This document shows, piece after piece, positions 10,601-22,600 of a stretch of DNA of 64,000 bases. Position 1 is the first letter of the stretch. Each line of letters starts with the position of its first letter. This stretch comes from Sequoia sempervirens (Eukaryota > Streptophyta > Pinopsida > Cupressales > Cupressaceae), in NCBI GenBank assembly GCA_007258455.2, contig VDFB02018306.1, positions 1 to 64,000 on the forward strand, in the 5' to 3' direction. Under the pieces are notes generated by a model that saw nothing but the letters and a program-made list of their open reading frames with translations, was not told the DNA's origin and did no database searches. A program made the translations under genes and the position numbers.

Positions 10601-13600
10601 CTATGTGCTTAGTCCTAGCATGGAATGTAGGATTCTTGGCTAAGTAGATAACACTTTATCACAACCAATACTCATCGATCTTTGAATGAAACCAACATTT
10701 ATGCATAATTCATATTATCAAACCTCCTCTTTGCAAGCATGTGTTGCTGCTACATATAGTTGAAAGAACAACCATTGATTGCCTCTTGCTTATCCAACTC
10801 ATAGCTCCACCAAACAAAGTGAAGATGTAGCTACTTGTGGACCCTCTGCTATCAACATTTCCTATCCAAGTTGCATTTAATAACCCCTGTAAATACAACA
10901 TCCTTCTCATAGGTCCCCCCCTATAGCAAATAGAAGAATATGAAGTTCCATGAAGATACTTGAAAGCCTTTTTTACCACAGTCCAACACTTTTTTACTTG
11001 GGTTATACATAAACCTACTCAAACTCTTACTAAGTGAGCAATATCTACTCTTGTGTATACCATGGTGTACATGAGGCTGCCCACCGCTTTAGCATATGGA
11101 ATATGTATCATGTCTTCTATGTCCTCCTGAGTCATAGGACATTGCTCCAAAGACAACTTGCTAAAAGAAAGAAAAAAAATTAACAGATTTACAATCTTGC
11201 ATATTAAACTTTTGCATCATAGAATCAACATATTTTCTTTGTCTTAACCAAAGCTTTTTGTTACCTCTATCCCTCTTTATTTCCATTCCCAAAATGTATT
11301 TTGCAGCCCATAAGTCGTTCATATCAAACAAAAAAGTTTTGGGTTTTCAATTCTTTTATCAAATCGTTATTATTTTCAACAAGCAACTTGTCCCGCACAT
11401 ACAAAACAATGACAACACAATGATCACCCACATGCTTCTAATAACCACCATGATCAACTTTTCCACAAATAAATGCTAGACATTTTAAGGGTCACTTAGA
11501 TGGTATTTTGGTGGCACAGAGATGAGGAGAAATCAGATCCTCATTTTATTGGTTAATTCTATCCGTTGTGTGCTGAAAAATCAGACTCTATTTTTAGTTT
11601 TTTGAACTGTTGTTTTAGGTGCATATTTTATTTTTGAGTATAGGTGTTTCTATTAGTTTATTTGAGGTGCTGATTTAGACAGTTCTCAGGTGTTGCTGCT
11701 TTATTCTGGGTAGACAATAGTGTTATGTTTTTAGTTTTTTGCTTTATTTTGGGTGGACAACAGATATATATTATTAGGGTTTTCTTTGGGATAAAGACAG
11801 TAAAAAATAAGACTTAAAAAATTATTTTTTTATCGACCAAGTTGGAGGTTGGAGGTCTATTTAAGACCTTGGTTGCTTTCTATTTTGTAACTGAACTAAA
11901 GACAGAAAAATTCAGAATAATAAAGTTTTTAGACAAAAAGTTATCCAATTTCAGTATTTCAGTATTGTTAATTTTTTGTACTTTTAGCTGATTTATCAAT
12001 TTATACATCCAGATGTAGTATTTTACTTTGCATCCAGTATTGAATGCAATATTTAACTCAATTTATACATTGTTGGATGGGATATTGTATCCGTTTTCAA
12101 TGCCTTCCATATCTTAACTCATTTTGAATTTGGGGCTCTGCAATGAAATGCCCAATGATTTATGATTTAAACTCATCTAATTCCACTATTTCATATTAAA
12201 TTGTTAAATCTTCATGTTAAATATGATTAAGAACCATGAAGTTTTATTACTTTTAACTGTTTAATTTTTTTACAAACCTTCCTCAGGGATTTGTTGCTCT
12301 TTAATAGGGCATTGTCAATTTGTTATAATATGTTTACTATCTCACAATGCTCAGTTGTTGGGTTCAATCATTTTTTTCTCCTGAAATATGCCTAGAAATT
12401 CATGCCCAGGTTTTTGATCTTCAAGAACCTGAGCTATGTATGGCACTGCAAAACAATCTTCAACTATTTCTTTGAAGGTGAAAATTAGTGTGGAACAAAG
12501 CCCATCATAGATATATGCTATTGTAGCATATAAGTTGTAAATAGACAAAGAACTTAGAAATAGCTTAGCAAAACAACTATTAAAAATTCCTTCTATGGTT
12601 AGCGAGGGCCAAGGATGGATGCCCTATGCAACATCTTAGAACAATTTATTCTACTAGCAATTTAGAAGAGTGATAAATTAGTAACTAATGTTATGATGCA
12701 TAATTAAACCAAGTTAAGAGAGATAGAGAATGATTAACAATTTCCTTTACAAGTCGATATGCTGTTTTGCAATATTTTCAGTTACAACTTGTATAATACT
12801 GAGACTCTATGAACCTTTACCAAACTCACAGAGTTCTGAGCCAAATGGGCAGCACCAAATTTATTTGCTTCGAATTTGCAAACTCGCAAATTATTAGCAT
12901 AGAGTATTCTTTTATCTAAAATTTAATGATTGAGAAATTTAATACTTCCACGTCCTATTAGGCATACCAAAATAGAAATATCATTCAAAACAATAATATT
13001 TAATGACTGTATCAATATCGTAAATGATAGTCATAAATATAATCTTTTTGACAACTATAATTCAATATTTTAGTAGGTTGTATATGTTGAGAAAAAATAG
13101 ATGAATGGTACGATTTAGGAGTTAATTTTCTGCTATATATCAGATTTATATTAGACTTATTATCACCGCTAATCTGAAACATAAATGCAAATCAGCAACA
13201 ATGGAGTTAGAGACAGTCACATGTGAAGTTCACTTAACACCAAATTTACCCAGGGAAAATCCTTTTGAAAGTTGATGGCACCCACTCTATTATCTGTAAA
13301 ATAGGATTGTAATATATTGAGCAAGCTGATTTTAGCATCCCACTGTATGTTCCAAATCTAACAATTTCTGGGCAACACCTCTTTTCTCCAAAAACAACAC
13401 CATATCAAACCACTATTCCAAGCCTCTTATTTATAGAGTTAGGGTGATTCAAGAAGCCAAAAATAGTACCTACAAACAAAGAATCCAAAACCATGGATTT
13501 TTCATCCCCAAGGCTGTCCAAGTATGACCTTTCACCCACCCCTAATGACTTCTCACCTTTCAAGGCCAAACAGGTCCACCTAGAGACCAACACCTAACTA

Positions 13601-16600
13601 GTGATTCTTCATAGTCCATCTTGAAGTGTTTTTCTTTTGTCTTGTTTGCTTGTCTTCATTTGGCCCTTAAATTAAATACATCTACCAATGTTACATACAA
13701 CAATTACATAGATGGAAAGTAATCTGACCAAGCATAGTGTCCTAGTTTCACACTTAACCTTCAACTTTAATTGTTAGTTATGCAGGGTGTACACCACCTA
13801 TCCCAACAATTTTCCACTTGTTGTATGCACATTTCATAAGGGATTACAACCAGGATCAAACATGAGCCAGGTCCAATTGGCAATTATGCTCATAGTTTGC
13901 TTGCATCAAACAAACTTTTTTGTGCTAAATGTCTTGATAAGAGAATCTACAACATAATACATTGTCTAAGGTGTCAACATTTTTCCAACACCTCCTTATC
14001 CTTCACCATGTCATGAACAAAGTGAAATTGAACATCTATGTGCTTAGTCCTAGCATGGAATGTAGGATTCTTGGCTAAGTAGATAACACTTTATCACAAC
14101 CAATACTCATCGATCTTTGAATGAAACCAACATTTATGCATAATTCATATTATCAAACCTCCTCTTTGCAAGCATGCGTTGCTGCTACATATAGTTGAAA
14201 GAACAACCATTGATTGCCTCTTGCTTATCCAACTCATAGCTCCACCAAACAAAGTGAAGATGTAGCTACTTGTGGACCCTCTGCTATCCACATTTCCTAT
14301 CCAAGTTGCATTTAATAACCCCTGTAAATACAACATCCTTCTCATAGGTCCCCCCCTATAGCAAATAGAAGAATATGAAGTTCCATGAAGATACTTGAAA
14401 GCCTTTTTTACCACAGTCCAACATTTTTTTACTTGGGTTATACATAAACCTACTCAAACTCTTACTAAGTGAGCAATATCTACTCTTGTGTATACCATGG
14501 TGTACATGAGGCTGCCCACCGCTTTAGCATATGGAATATGTATCATGTCTTCTATGTCCTCCTGAGTCATAGGACATTGCTCCAAAGACAACTTGCTAAA
14601 AGAAAGGAAAAAAATTAATAGATTTACAATCTTGCATATTAAACTTTTGCATCATAGAATCAACATATTTTCTTTGTCTTAACCAAAGCTTTTTGTTACC
14701 TCTATCCCTCTTTATTTCCATTCCCAAAATGTATTTTGCAGCCCATAAGTCGTTCATATCAAACAAAAAAGTTTTGGGTTTTCAATTCTTTTATCAAATC
14801 GTTATTATTTTCAACAAGCAACTTGTCCCGCACATACAAAACAATGACAACACAATGATCACCCACATGCTTCTAATAACCACCATGATCAACTTTTCCA
14901 CAAATAAATGCTAGACATTTTAAGGGTCACTTAGATGGTATTTTGGTGGCACAGAGATGAGGAGAAATCAGATCCTCATTTTATTGGTTAATTCTATCCG
15001 TTGTGTGCTGAAAAATCAGACTCTATTTTTAGTTTTTTGAACTGTTGTTTTAGGTGCATATTTTATTTTTGAGTTTAGGTGCTTCTATTAGTTTATTTGA
15101 GGTGCTGATTTAGACAGTTCTCAGGTGTTGCTGCTTTATTCTGGGTAGACAATAGTGTTATGTTTTTAGTTTTTTGCTTTATTTTGGGTGGACACCAGAT
15201 ATATATTATTAGGGTTTTCTTTGGGATAAAGACATTAAAAAATAAGACTTAAAAAATTATTTTTTTATCGACCAAGTTGGAGGTTGGAGGTCTATTTAAG
15301 ACCTTGGTTGCTTTCTATTTTGTAACTGAACTAAAGACAGAAAAATTCAGAATAATAAAGTTTTTAGACAAAAAGTTATCCAATTTCAGTATTTCAGTAT
15401 TGTTAATTTTTTGTACTTTTAGCTGATTTGTGTTTGCAGATTAATGCACATAGGATTTTAATTTTGACTGGAGTTTCACTCAGACAGATCAGGTCAATTC
15501 TTTGAGTTTAAAATCTGCATACCATGGTTTGAATTTTAACATGGTCTCATATTGGAGAATCTGAAATCTTCCAAAGGTTTCTGTGGATGGAAATGGCTTC
15601 TATCTGTGAGAGGGAGTTGTTGGGTGTGATGCTCAATTTTCAATAATTGAAACTAAATCTGTGCTTGTGAAAGGCACAAGGACCTGTGATAGGTTCTTGG
15701 GTCAGATGCCTTTGATCCTCCAGCAATTGGAAGGCTGGTTTTAACTTGAAATAGGTGGCTGATTTATTTCAGTGGGTGTGACGCCTGTGAGTCTTCAGTG
15801 ATTGAAGAGATTTGGACTTGTGAAAGGCTGTCGGGTGTGATGCCCTAGCTGCTCCAATGATTGGAATATTGATCTTTACCTGCAATAGGTTGCTGACTTG
15901 ATTTAATTTCAGCTGATTTGTTTTGTTTTAGCTAGTTCCCAGCAGCTGAAATCATGTCTAGTTCTTAGAGAATGTGACTGCCTAGAGGGTGCTTGAAATT
16001 TTACTTCTTGAAAGTCTAGGTTACAGATGTTGTAACGTTGTTGGAAGAAGTAGATCTTTGGGTATTTGTGGAAATCGTGCTGACATCTCCAACTAATCCT
16101 ACTCAGTTGGCTAAACATAACAAGAAGATGGCAAGGCTCATTTGATTCGTCACATAACTGAAAAGAAATCATCAAAGGAGATGCATGATTCCTTGACCGC
16201 TCTTTATCAGAGTGTGCACATCTCCTATAAGGTGCTGCTGAAGAACAAATTTAGTCCGACACACATGAGTGACTCAGACATAGAACTTCCTTATGAAGAT
16301 CATAGAATTTTCTGATCGGCTTGTAGCTATTGGGGATAAGGTGGAGGATGAAGAGTTGGTACCCACAGCCTTAAGTGGGTTCTCTCCATCCTTGGAATTG
16401 TTTGTTCAGTGTGTTTGTGCTCATGAGAAGTTTCCCACTTTGAAAGGCTTGAGATGATTTCATTTAGGAGGAGACCAGACTTGAGACTGTTTCAGCTAGA
16501 GTAGAAGAGAGTCAAAACCTAGACATGAGAAAGGATACTCCTCCATCATGGCATCTTGCCATATCTGCTTGACTATATTAGCGAGTAGTTGAGAAGATGA

Positions 16601-19600
16601 GGAAAGGTGGTAAGAAAGGAGGACATGAGAAGGGTTAGAAGGACAAAGAGGAAGAATCAGATTCTTTGGACCAGGGAAGAAAGACTTGAGTCACATGAAG
16701 TGTTTCAAGTGCCACAAGATGGGTCACTATGCATTTCAGTGTCTTGAAAAGAAGAAAGCCAAGTAGTAGCAATATGAGTTTGCAGCAAATGCAGAAACTT
16801 TAGTGGAAATGGACGAGTTAGATCTATACTTGAGACAATTTTCTCTATGGTGTCATGCCTATCAACTAACATTATATTTGGTGTAGGGTGGTATGTGGGG
16901 AGTGGGTCATCAAGACACATGACCTTCAATAAGAAGGATTTTAGTAGAATTTAGGAGCAAAAGGTTGGTATACAGGTAGTACTTGGTGATGGTGCCGCAT
17001 ATCCTGTCACTGGGACATGAACTGTCCCCTTTTGCATGCCTGTAGGTGATGTTTTTGAGCTAGATGATGTCACGTATATTCCTATTTGATGAAGGGTCTT
17101 CTTTTAGTTTATTGCATGATAGATGTATAATATATCACTAAGTTTGATATTCAACAAGTGATTATTAGGAAATGCAGCCTTGAACTTGGTCAAATTTTGG
17201 CTAGAGGAGTTTGAGATGGTGGCTAATACAAGCTACTCGCTAATATAGTCAAGCAGGTATGGCAAGATGCCATGATGGAGGAGTATCCTTTCTTTACAGA
17301 GACAATTTGTAAACCTACCATGGAATCATTGATTGATTCCATACATGCAATGATGGGAGTATTGAAGAGAACTAGGCCAAAGTGTTGTTGAAGGGTTCTC
17401 AAAAAGAGGGAGTTGACCTTGATGGGACTCTTACTCTAGTTGCCAGCATATTCTCTAAAAAAGAGTGGATTGTTTTTTGTTAAGTTTTTTACTTCAGTCA
17501 ATCAAGCTGCAGATATTTTGATGAAGCGCTTGTTGAAAGGGAAGTTTGAACTATTGAGAGTGAAGTTGGAGTTGATAGAAGGCATCTTCCTCATGAAGAG
17601 GGAGTGTTAGATCTTTTAGGGGTCGCTCACAGGATGATCTGTGGCTGTAGAAATTAAGAGAAGTCAGACTATAATTTAGTGATTAATTCTTCCTGCTGGG
17701 TGCTAGAAAATCAGACCCTGAAAATGAGGCCTTAGCTCAGCCAATTCTTTACTATTGTGAGACATGCACTAAATTCCCATGTTTATAAATAATAAAATCA
17801 TGTTCGCTCTTGGTGTCTAGTTGACAGAAGGACAAAGCACCAATTCAAATGGACCATGGTGTGATCAATGCTGCACAAGTTAAGCTACTTCTTTTCCTTG
17901 ATTGCAGTCTTGGCACAAGTTGTAATCTTCACCCTCATCATTGTCAAGTGGTGTAGTGGTTTGATTAATAACTTTTCATTCATAAAAGTTAACTCTTTAT
18001 TCTTTAATATGTTGTGAAGAAAACAGTTTCTCCTCAGAATAAATAGCATAGATATTCTAAGTTTTGCTTATTTGTCCATTACATTGTGCTTTGAAGGTGG
18101 CTCTTCTGAAGAAATAGTATGGATGTTATGAGTCTTGTGTGTTTGTCCCTTATTTTCTGCTTAGAAATTGCCTCATCCAAGAAATAGAATCTTTAAGAAA
18201 TTTAATGCCATTGGCCTTCATATACAAAGGGGGCAGGTAAGGTTTCCTTTACATCTGTAAACGATAGTAGTATTTTCTTTCAGTGCCATAATAAGTTTAG
18301 TTGATTTGATGTTTATTTTTATCTTTCATCTACCTCTAATATGTATATATCCAAGTTGTGCATCATTCACTTACTATGCTGTATTATTTACCACAAGAAC
18401 TAGGATTACAAAACTATTGTTATAAGTAGTCTTAGCCCTTGTGATAGATAGAGACATAAGTAAAATAGGGTAATGACTATACCATAACTTTTTTTATTAA
18501 GAGGGGTAAACGCTTTTCACCCGGAGCTATGAACCGGTGAGGTCACAAACGGGGGACCTCATCCCCAAATATAAATTCTCAACAATTACACCCCCAATGG
18601 GGTGTGAACCTTGATGGCAAGAATAACAACACAACAACTTAACCATCACACCATGCCACTATTGGCAATGACTATGCCATAATAAATAAGATGGTAGTAG
18701 TTAATTTAAAATAAACCATTGTTAGTTGAAGCAGCTCAGATCAGAAGATCCATATTTTTACAACTAAGGCATGCAATTTTTTTAATCAATCTAAATTATT
18801 AATGTCCTTATTGGAAAAAATGTTCTGGGGACAATCTGGTGGATGTCAAGCAGTCAGATATGTGAATTGGTTTTGACCTTGAGTCTTTCTTGTGGCCTAA
18901 ACTTACAGAAAGGGGTTGATAACTGTATGAGTATCTATTCCTAACTTTGTAAGAGCTAACTGTGCATCAAATTCTATGTGAATAGAAAAATGTTCTGAAT
19001 TTCTCCTTGGAGTGTATGTGCATTAAAATATGCTTGGCCTGCTATATTTCGTTTACAGCATACAATCAACAGCATCAGGATATCTGGATTTCAATCTGTA
19101 GTTAAATCAAAGGAACTGTTTGGGCATAGCCTATATGAAGTGGGGATTTATATTGCTATTGTTGATTATGTTGGTCTTGGGGAATATTTCGAGCAAACTA
19201 TATGAATGATAATGTTATCATTAACACTAGCTTTAGACATAAATCAGAGTGATTTCATGACACAGAAAGATTGTTTCAAGAAAGCTTTCCCGAGGATATC
19301 TCATCAGGGCACCATAAGTCACATGGTTTAAATGCTATTTATAGGTTGTCAGGGCCCTGAAAAAAGGTAAATTGGCTATAACTTATAATCTGATTTACTT
19401 ATGATGTGGTTTTGCGATGAAGATTGACAAGGAAGTCCAATAGGCCTCCCCTGTCCTTGGGACAACTTTGCATATGCAAGGACTTCCTTGGGGACATTTC
19501 CCTCTAGGGGGGGCATCTGGGACTGTCCAGCAGTCGCTGAGGTGGCCAGAGGACTTCCAGATGTCCCTTGACCATCCTGGGGATGACAGGATGTCCCGTA

Positions 19601-22600
19601 ATGTCCAAAAAAACCTACAATTTTTAAACCCTAAACCTAAAATGGGGGCCCACCAAGGTCTCTCAAACTAGAAAATCTATAAATACCCTAGCGGATGCTC
19701 TATTGCAATCACCAGAAGATAAATAGGAAGGCCCATGTAGACTGTAAAAATGGCAGCCATTTAACACTTATTTATTTGAAAAAGCTGAAAAAGGTACATG
19801 GACCATGGAGGCGTGTGTGGCCTCAATGGCTTTAGTTTGTCTTGGTGGTGGGTGTTCCACCTCTTGACCCTTCCTTACATTGTGTTAGGGATCACGTCCA
19901 GAGTACTGACCTTAAACCTGATAAGGGGCAGTACCCCCTGAGGGCGCTGGGGGTTGCCACCCCCAGACTTCCTCTCTGGTTTTAAAAAGCAAAAAATAAA
20001 ACTTATTGTGGGCTATGCCTGATTAAATCAAGTGATTGGATTCCATTTATACTTTGGTTTGTTGAGTTGATCTCAATTTCAAGTAATGTTACTATGGTTA
20101 TTTAGAAAATAAATGGCGAAGGTGCTTGGATTTCTGACACATGTACATTGGCTCACCAAGTTGTTGTGGACATCTTGGTCAAATTCTATTCTCTAGTAAA
20201 TCCATTGCTTGGAAGCATGTTGAAGCTCCTGACTGATCTTATAATTGGCCTGTTCAAAGTTTGGCTAACAGAAATGCATCTGCTTTTTATGATGAATAAT
20301 GCTGGAGTCTGGTACTCCTTTGGATGATGAGTGGACACAGTTTTTGTCATCTTTGGAAACAACCACCGTAAAAATGATGCCCAAATTTGCTTAACTTATT
20401 TATATAATAGCTGACATTGAGACATCAGATAGTGCAGAAGATGATCCTTAAAAGTCTAACAGTGGAGTCTTGTACAAGTTGTGATTTCTACTCAAAATAG
20501 GGGTGAAGCCATATTAAGATTCATTGTCTCTGATGCAAAATGTTTTACAACAGTACAACTTTGTATAAAATTCAGCATCTTTTACCCATATTTTAAAGAT
20601 CTTGTGGACACAGTTTTTGTCATCTTTGAAAACAACCACCATAAAAATGATGCCCAAATTTGCTTAACTTATTTATATAATAGCTGACATTGAGACATCA
20701 GATAGTGCAGAAGATGATCCTTAAAAGTCTAACAGTGGAGTCTTGTACAAGTAGTGATTTTTACTCAAAATAGGGCTGAAGCCATATTAAGATTCATTGT
20801 CTCTGATGCAAAATGTTTTACAAGAGTACAACTTTGTATAAAATTCAGCATCTTTTACCCATCTTTTTTACATAAATTATTATATTATAAATTGTAACTT
20901 CTTTTACTGTTATTTGTAATTAGTCTTTAAAATATGACTTTTTAGTTTTTATATTTAATTTCAACAGTTATCCCCTTGTCAGCCCCATAATTTCGAAAAA
21001 AATTAAAAAATGGTTGACCCTGAAACCTGTCCCCCCCATCTCTGCATCCTGGAAAGTAGAGGAACATTGAATAATACTAGGTGTAGGCTCCAACACAATA
21101 TGTGGGCAACAAATAAATGAGTAATCAAATCTGGCTAACCTGTAGTTTTTGTATTGATCTTTATAAATATTCAGAGTCCAGACTCTAATTGAACTGAAAT
21201 TTTGAGTATAATGTGCATCTTGAATTAGATTTACAGAAGCTGTATTGATAAATGTCTCTTAAAGACTTCAAGAAGTTAGAAGATGCAGAACATCTTAAGG
21301 ATTCTATTGGGATATGATTTCAGAGTATTTTTCACTGCTCTATATTATGACTGGGCATTAGTTATGATCATTAATTATTTTGAGGAATTTTGCTTAATTT
21401 TTTAAGCTTCCTGTCCCACATGTTAATGTTTCACACTGCTGGTATCATGATAACTATTGGATTTTTTTCTTGCTGTAAGATTTGTTTTCTTACCAATTTG
21501 TGTGAATGGCAAAGTTGATCTTTAGGGATGCTTATTGCTAGTCTTTTCTTGCAGGGAGGATCCCATTTGCATTTCTAGAGGATATTCATGGGAGATTTGT
21601 GAAGACATATGGACGAGCTGTTCACACAGCTCTTGCTTATGCTATGAATGATGAATTCTCTAGAGTGCTAAACCAACAGATAGAATATTATTCTAATGAC
21701 CCAAATGCAGACAAAATTAACCGTATCCGGGGAGAGATGTCCCAGGTAAGGGTTCAAGTTTGTGTGCCCTTCTTATTTATTGTTTTTTTCCCACCATAAT
21801 CCATTTAGTCTGTTTTTTCTTACTTTTCTTATTAATGTATTTCAACTAGTAGCAAGAAGATTTTGTCTTATAGTCTCAAAAATCCATAGTTATAAGGTAC
21901 CCAAAATTTTGAAGAAGACACATGTATTTGGAGCCATCCACTTTGAAAATATTTTCTATAGACAAATTTGTCAAAGATTTACATGATGAGCTTCATGCTG
22001 GATTCTTTTGAATGTCATAAAGCAATTTTTGGGAGTTGATTCTTCCTTTAGGGACATTTCCTGATCCAGATGCTAATCAAAGAGCAGCCTCAGGACAGAT
22101 TGCTTGAAAAATGTGATGACATTATGCAAAACTTGTGAGAAACCTTTTCAAGATGCTTTTGAAAATCTTAGTAAAGCATATATTGATACTGTTCTACGTT
22201 TACAGGATTTCAAATTTTATGAATTATGGGACTTATTTAAATTAGCTTGCTAAATATAAAATAAGCAATTCATATCATACAAGCCCAGATTACAAGGTCA
22301 GACCCATTCAATAAGAATTCAGAGGTGGGAAATATTACTAAGTTTAAAATATTGGAGCACACAAGACAGATTCAAGCATGTAGTAAGAGGGCCATCTACA
22401 CATTCCTATGCCAAAATAAGAGGATGTGAAAAGTCCCACCCTACATTGTCACTACACGTAATAATGGACAAGTGTGATGGAGAATGAAGAAATGCAAGAT
22501 GCAAGCACACAACACAGATTCAAGCATGTAGTAAGAGGGCAATCTCCACCTTGCTATGCCAAAATAAGAGGATGCCAAAAGTGTCTCATCTTCATTGTCA

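Larger units (their letters stand above)
8570..11994 (+). repeat. 3.43-kb tandem duplication, copy A
   Basis: It matches 12004-15429 at a constant offset of 3435 bp. By eye there are only about 25 differences, so the event is recent relative to the transposons inside it. The unit contains the end of the degenerate minisatellite, unique-looking DNA, a minus-strand Copia 3' half and the first 521 bp of a plus-strand Copia LTR. That LTR is cut at 11994 in this copy and complete in copy B. Confidence 0.92.
12004..15429 (+). repeat. 3.43-kb tandem duplication, copy B
   Basis: It is collinear with copy A. Bases 11995-12003 (ATCAATTTA) separate the copies. Together with the next bases they read TCAATTTATACAT, a string also found at about 8623-8635 and 12056-12068. 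This copy joins smoothly at 15429 to the rest of the Copia LTR, so it keeps the original right-hand junction, while copy A keeps the left. Confidence 0.92.
16190..17600 (+). pseudogene. Copia #2 gag-protease remnant and RNase H tail
   Basis: A gag stretch reads [18 protein letters not shown] followed by [18 protein letters not shown] near 16310-16420. A retroviral-type zinc knuckle, C-x2-C-x4-H-x4-C ([14 protein letters not shown]), lies at 16701-16742. The protease signature is seen as GSGSSRHMT near 16898-16924, with the catalytic Asp of D-S-G replaced by Gly. After about 17100 only scraps remain: [10 protein letters not shown] near 17258-17287 recalls the start of Copia RT, and [17 protein letters not shown] at about 17510-17560 is the RNase H C-terminus. 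Multiple stops and a large deletion make it inactive. Confidence 0.8.
14909..17705 (+). mobile_element. Copia #2, internally deleted, with complete 5' LTR and truncated 3' LTR
   Basis: The 5' LTR is 14909-15541 (633 bp, TGCTAG to TTAACA), followed by TGGTCTCATATTGGAG, a decayed initiator-Met primer-binding site. The 3' LTR begins at 17605 (TGTTAGATCTTTTAGG) after the purine run GAAGAGGGAG and resembles the LTR start for about 100 bp before similarity ends. Between them are gag, zinc-knuckle and protease remains and then only the last codons of RNase H. Integrase and most of RT are missing. It inserted into Copia #1. Confidence 0.82.

Noticed and set aside
16528..17293. The 61-bp inverted repeat as terminal repeats of a DNA transposon.
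   Set aside because: The enclosed 644 bp is Copia gag/protease sequence and there is no target duplication. An internal rearrangement of Copia #2 is more likely.
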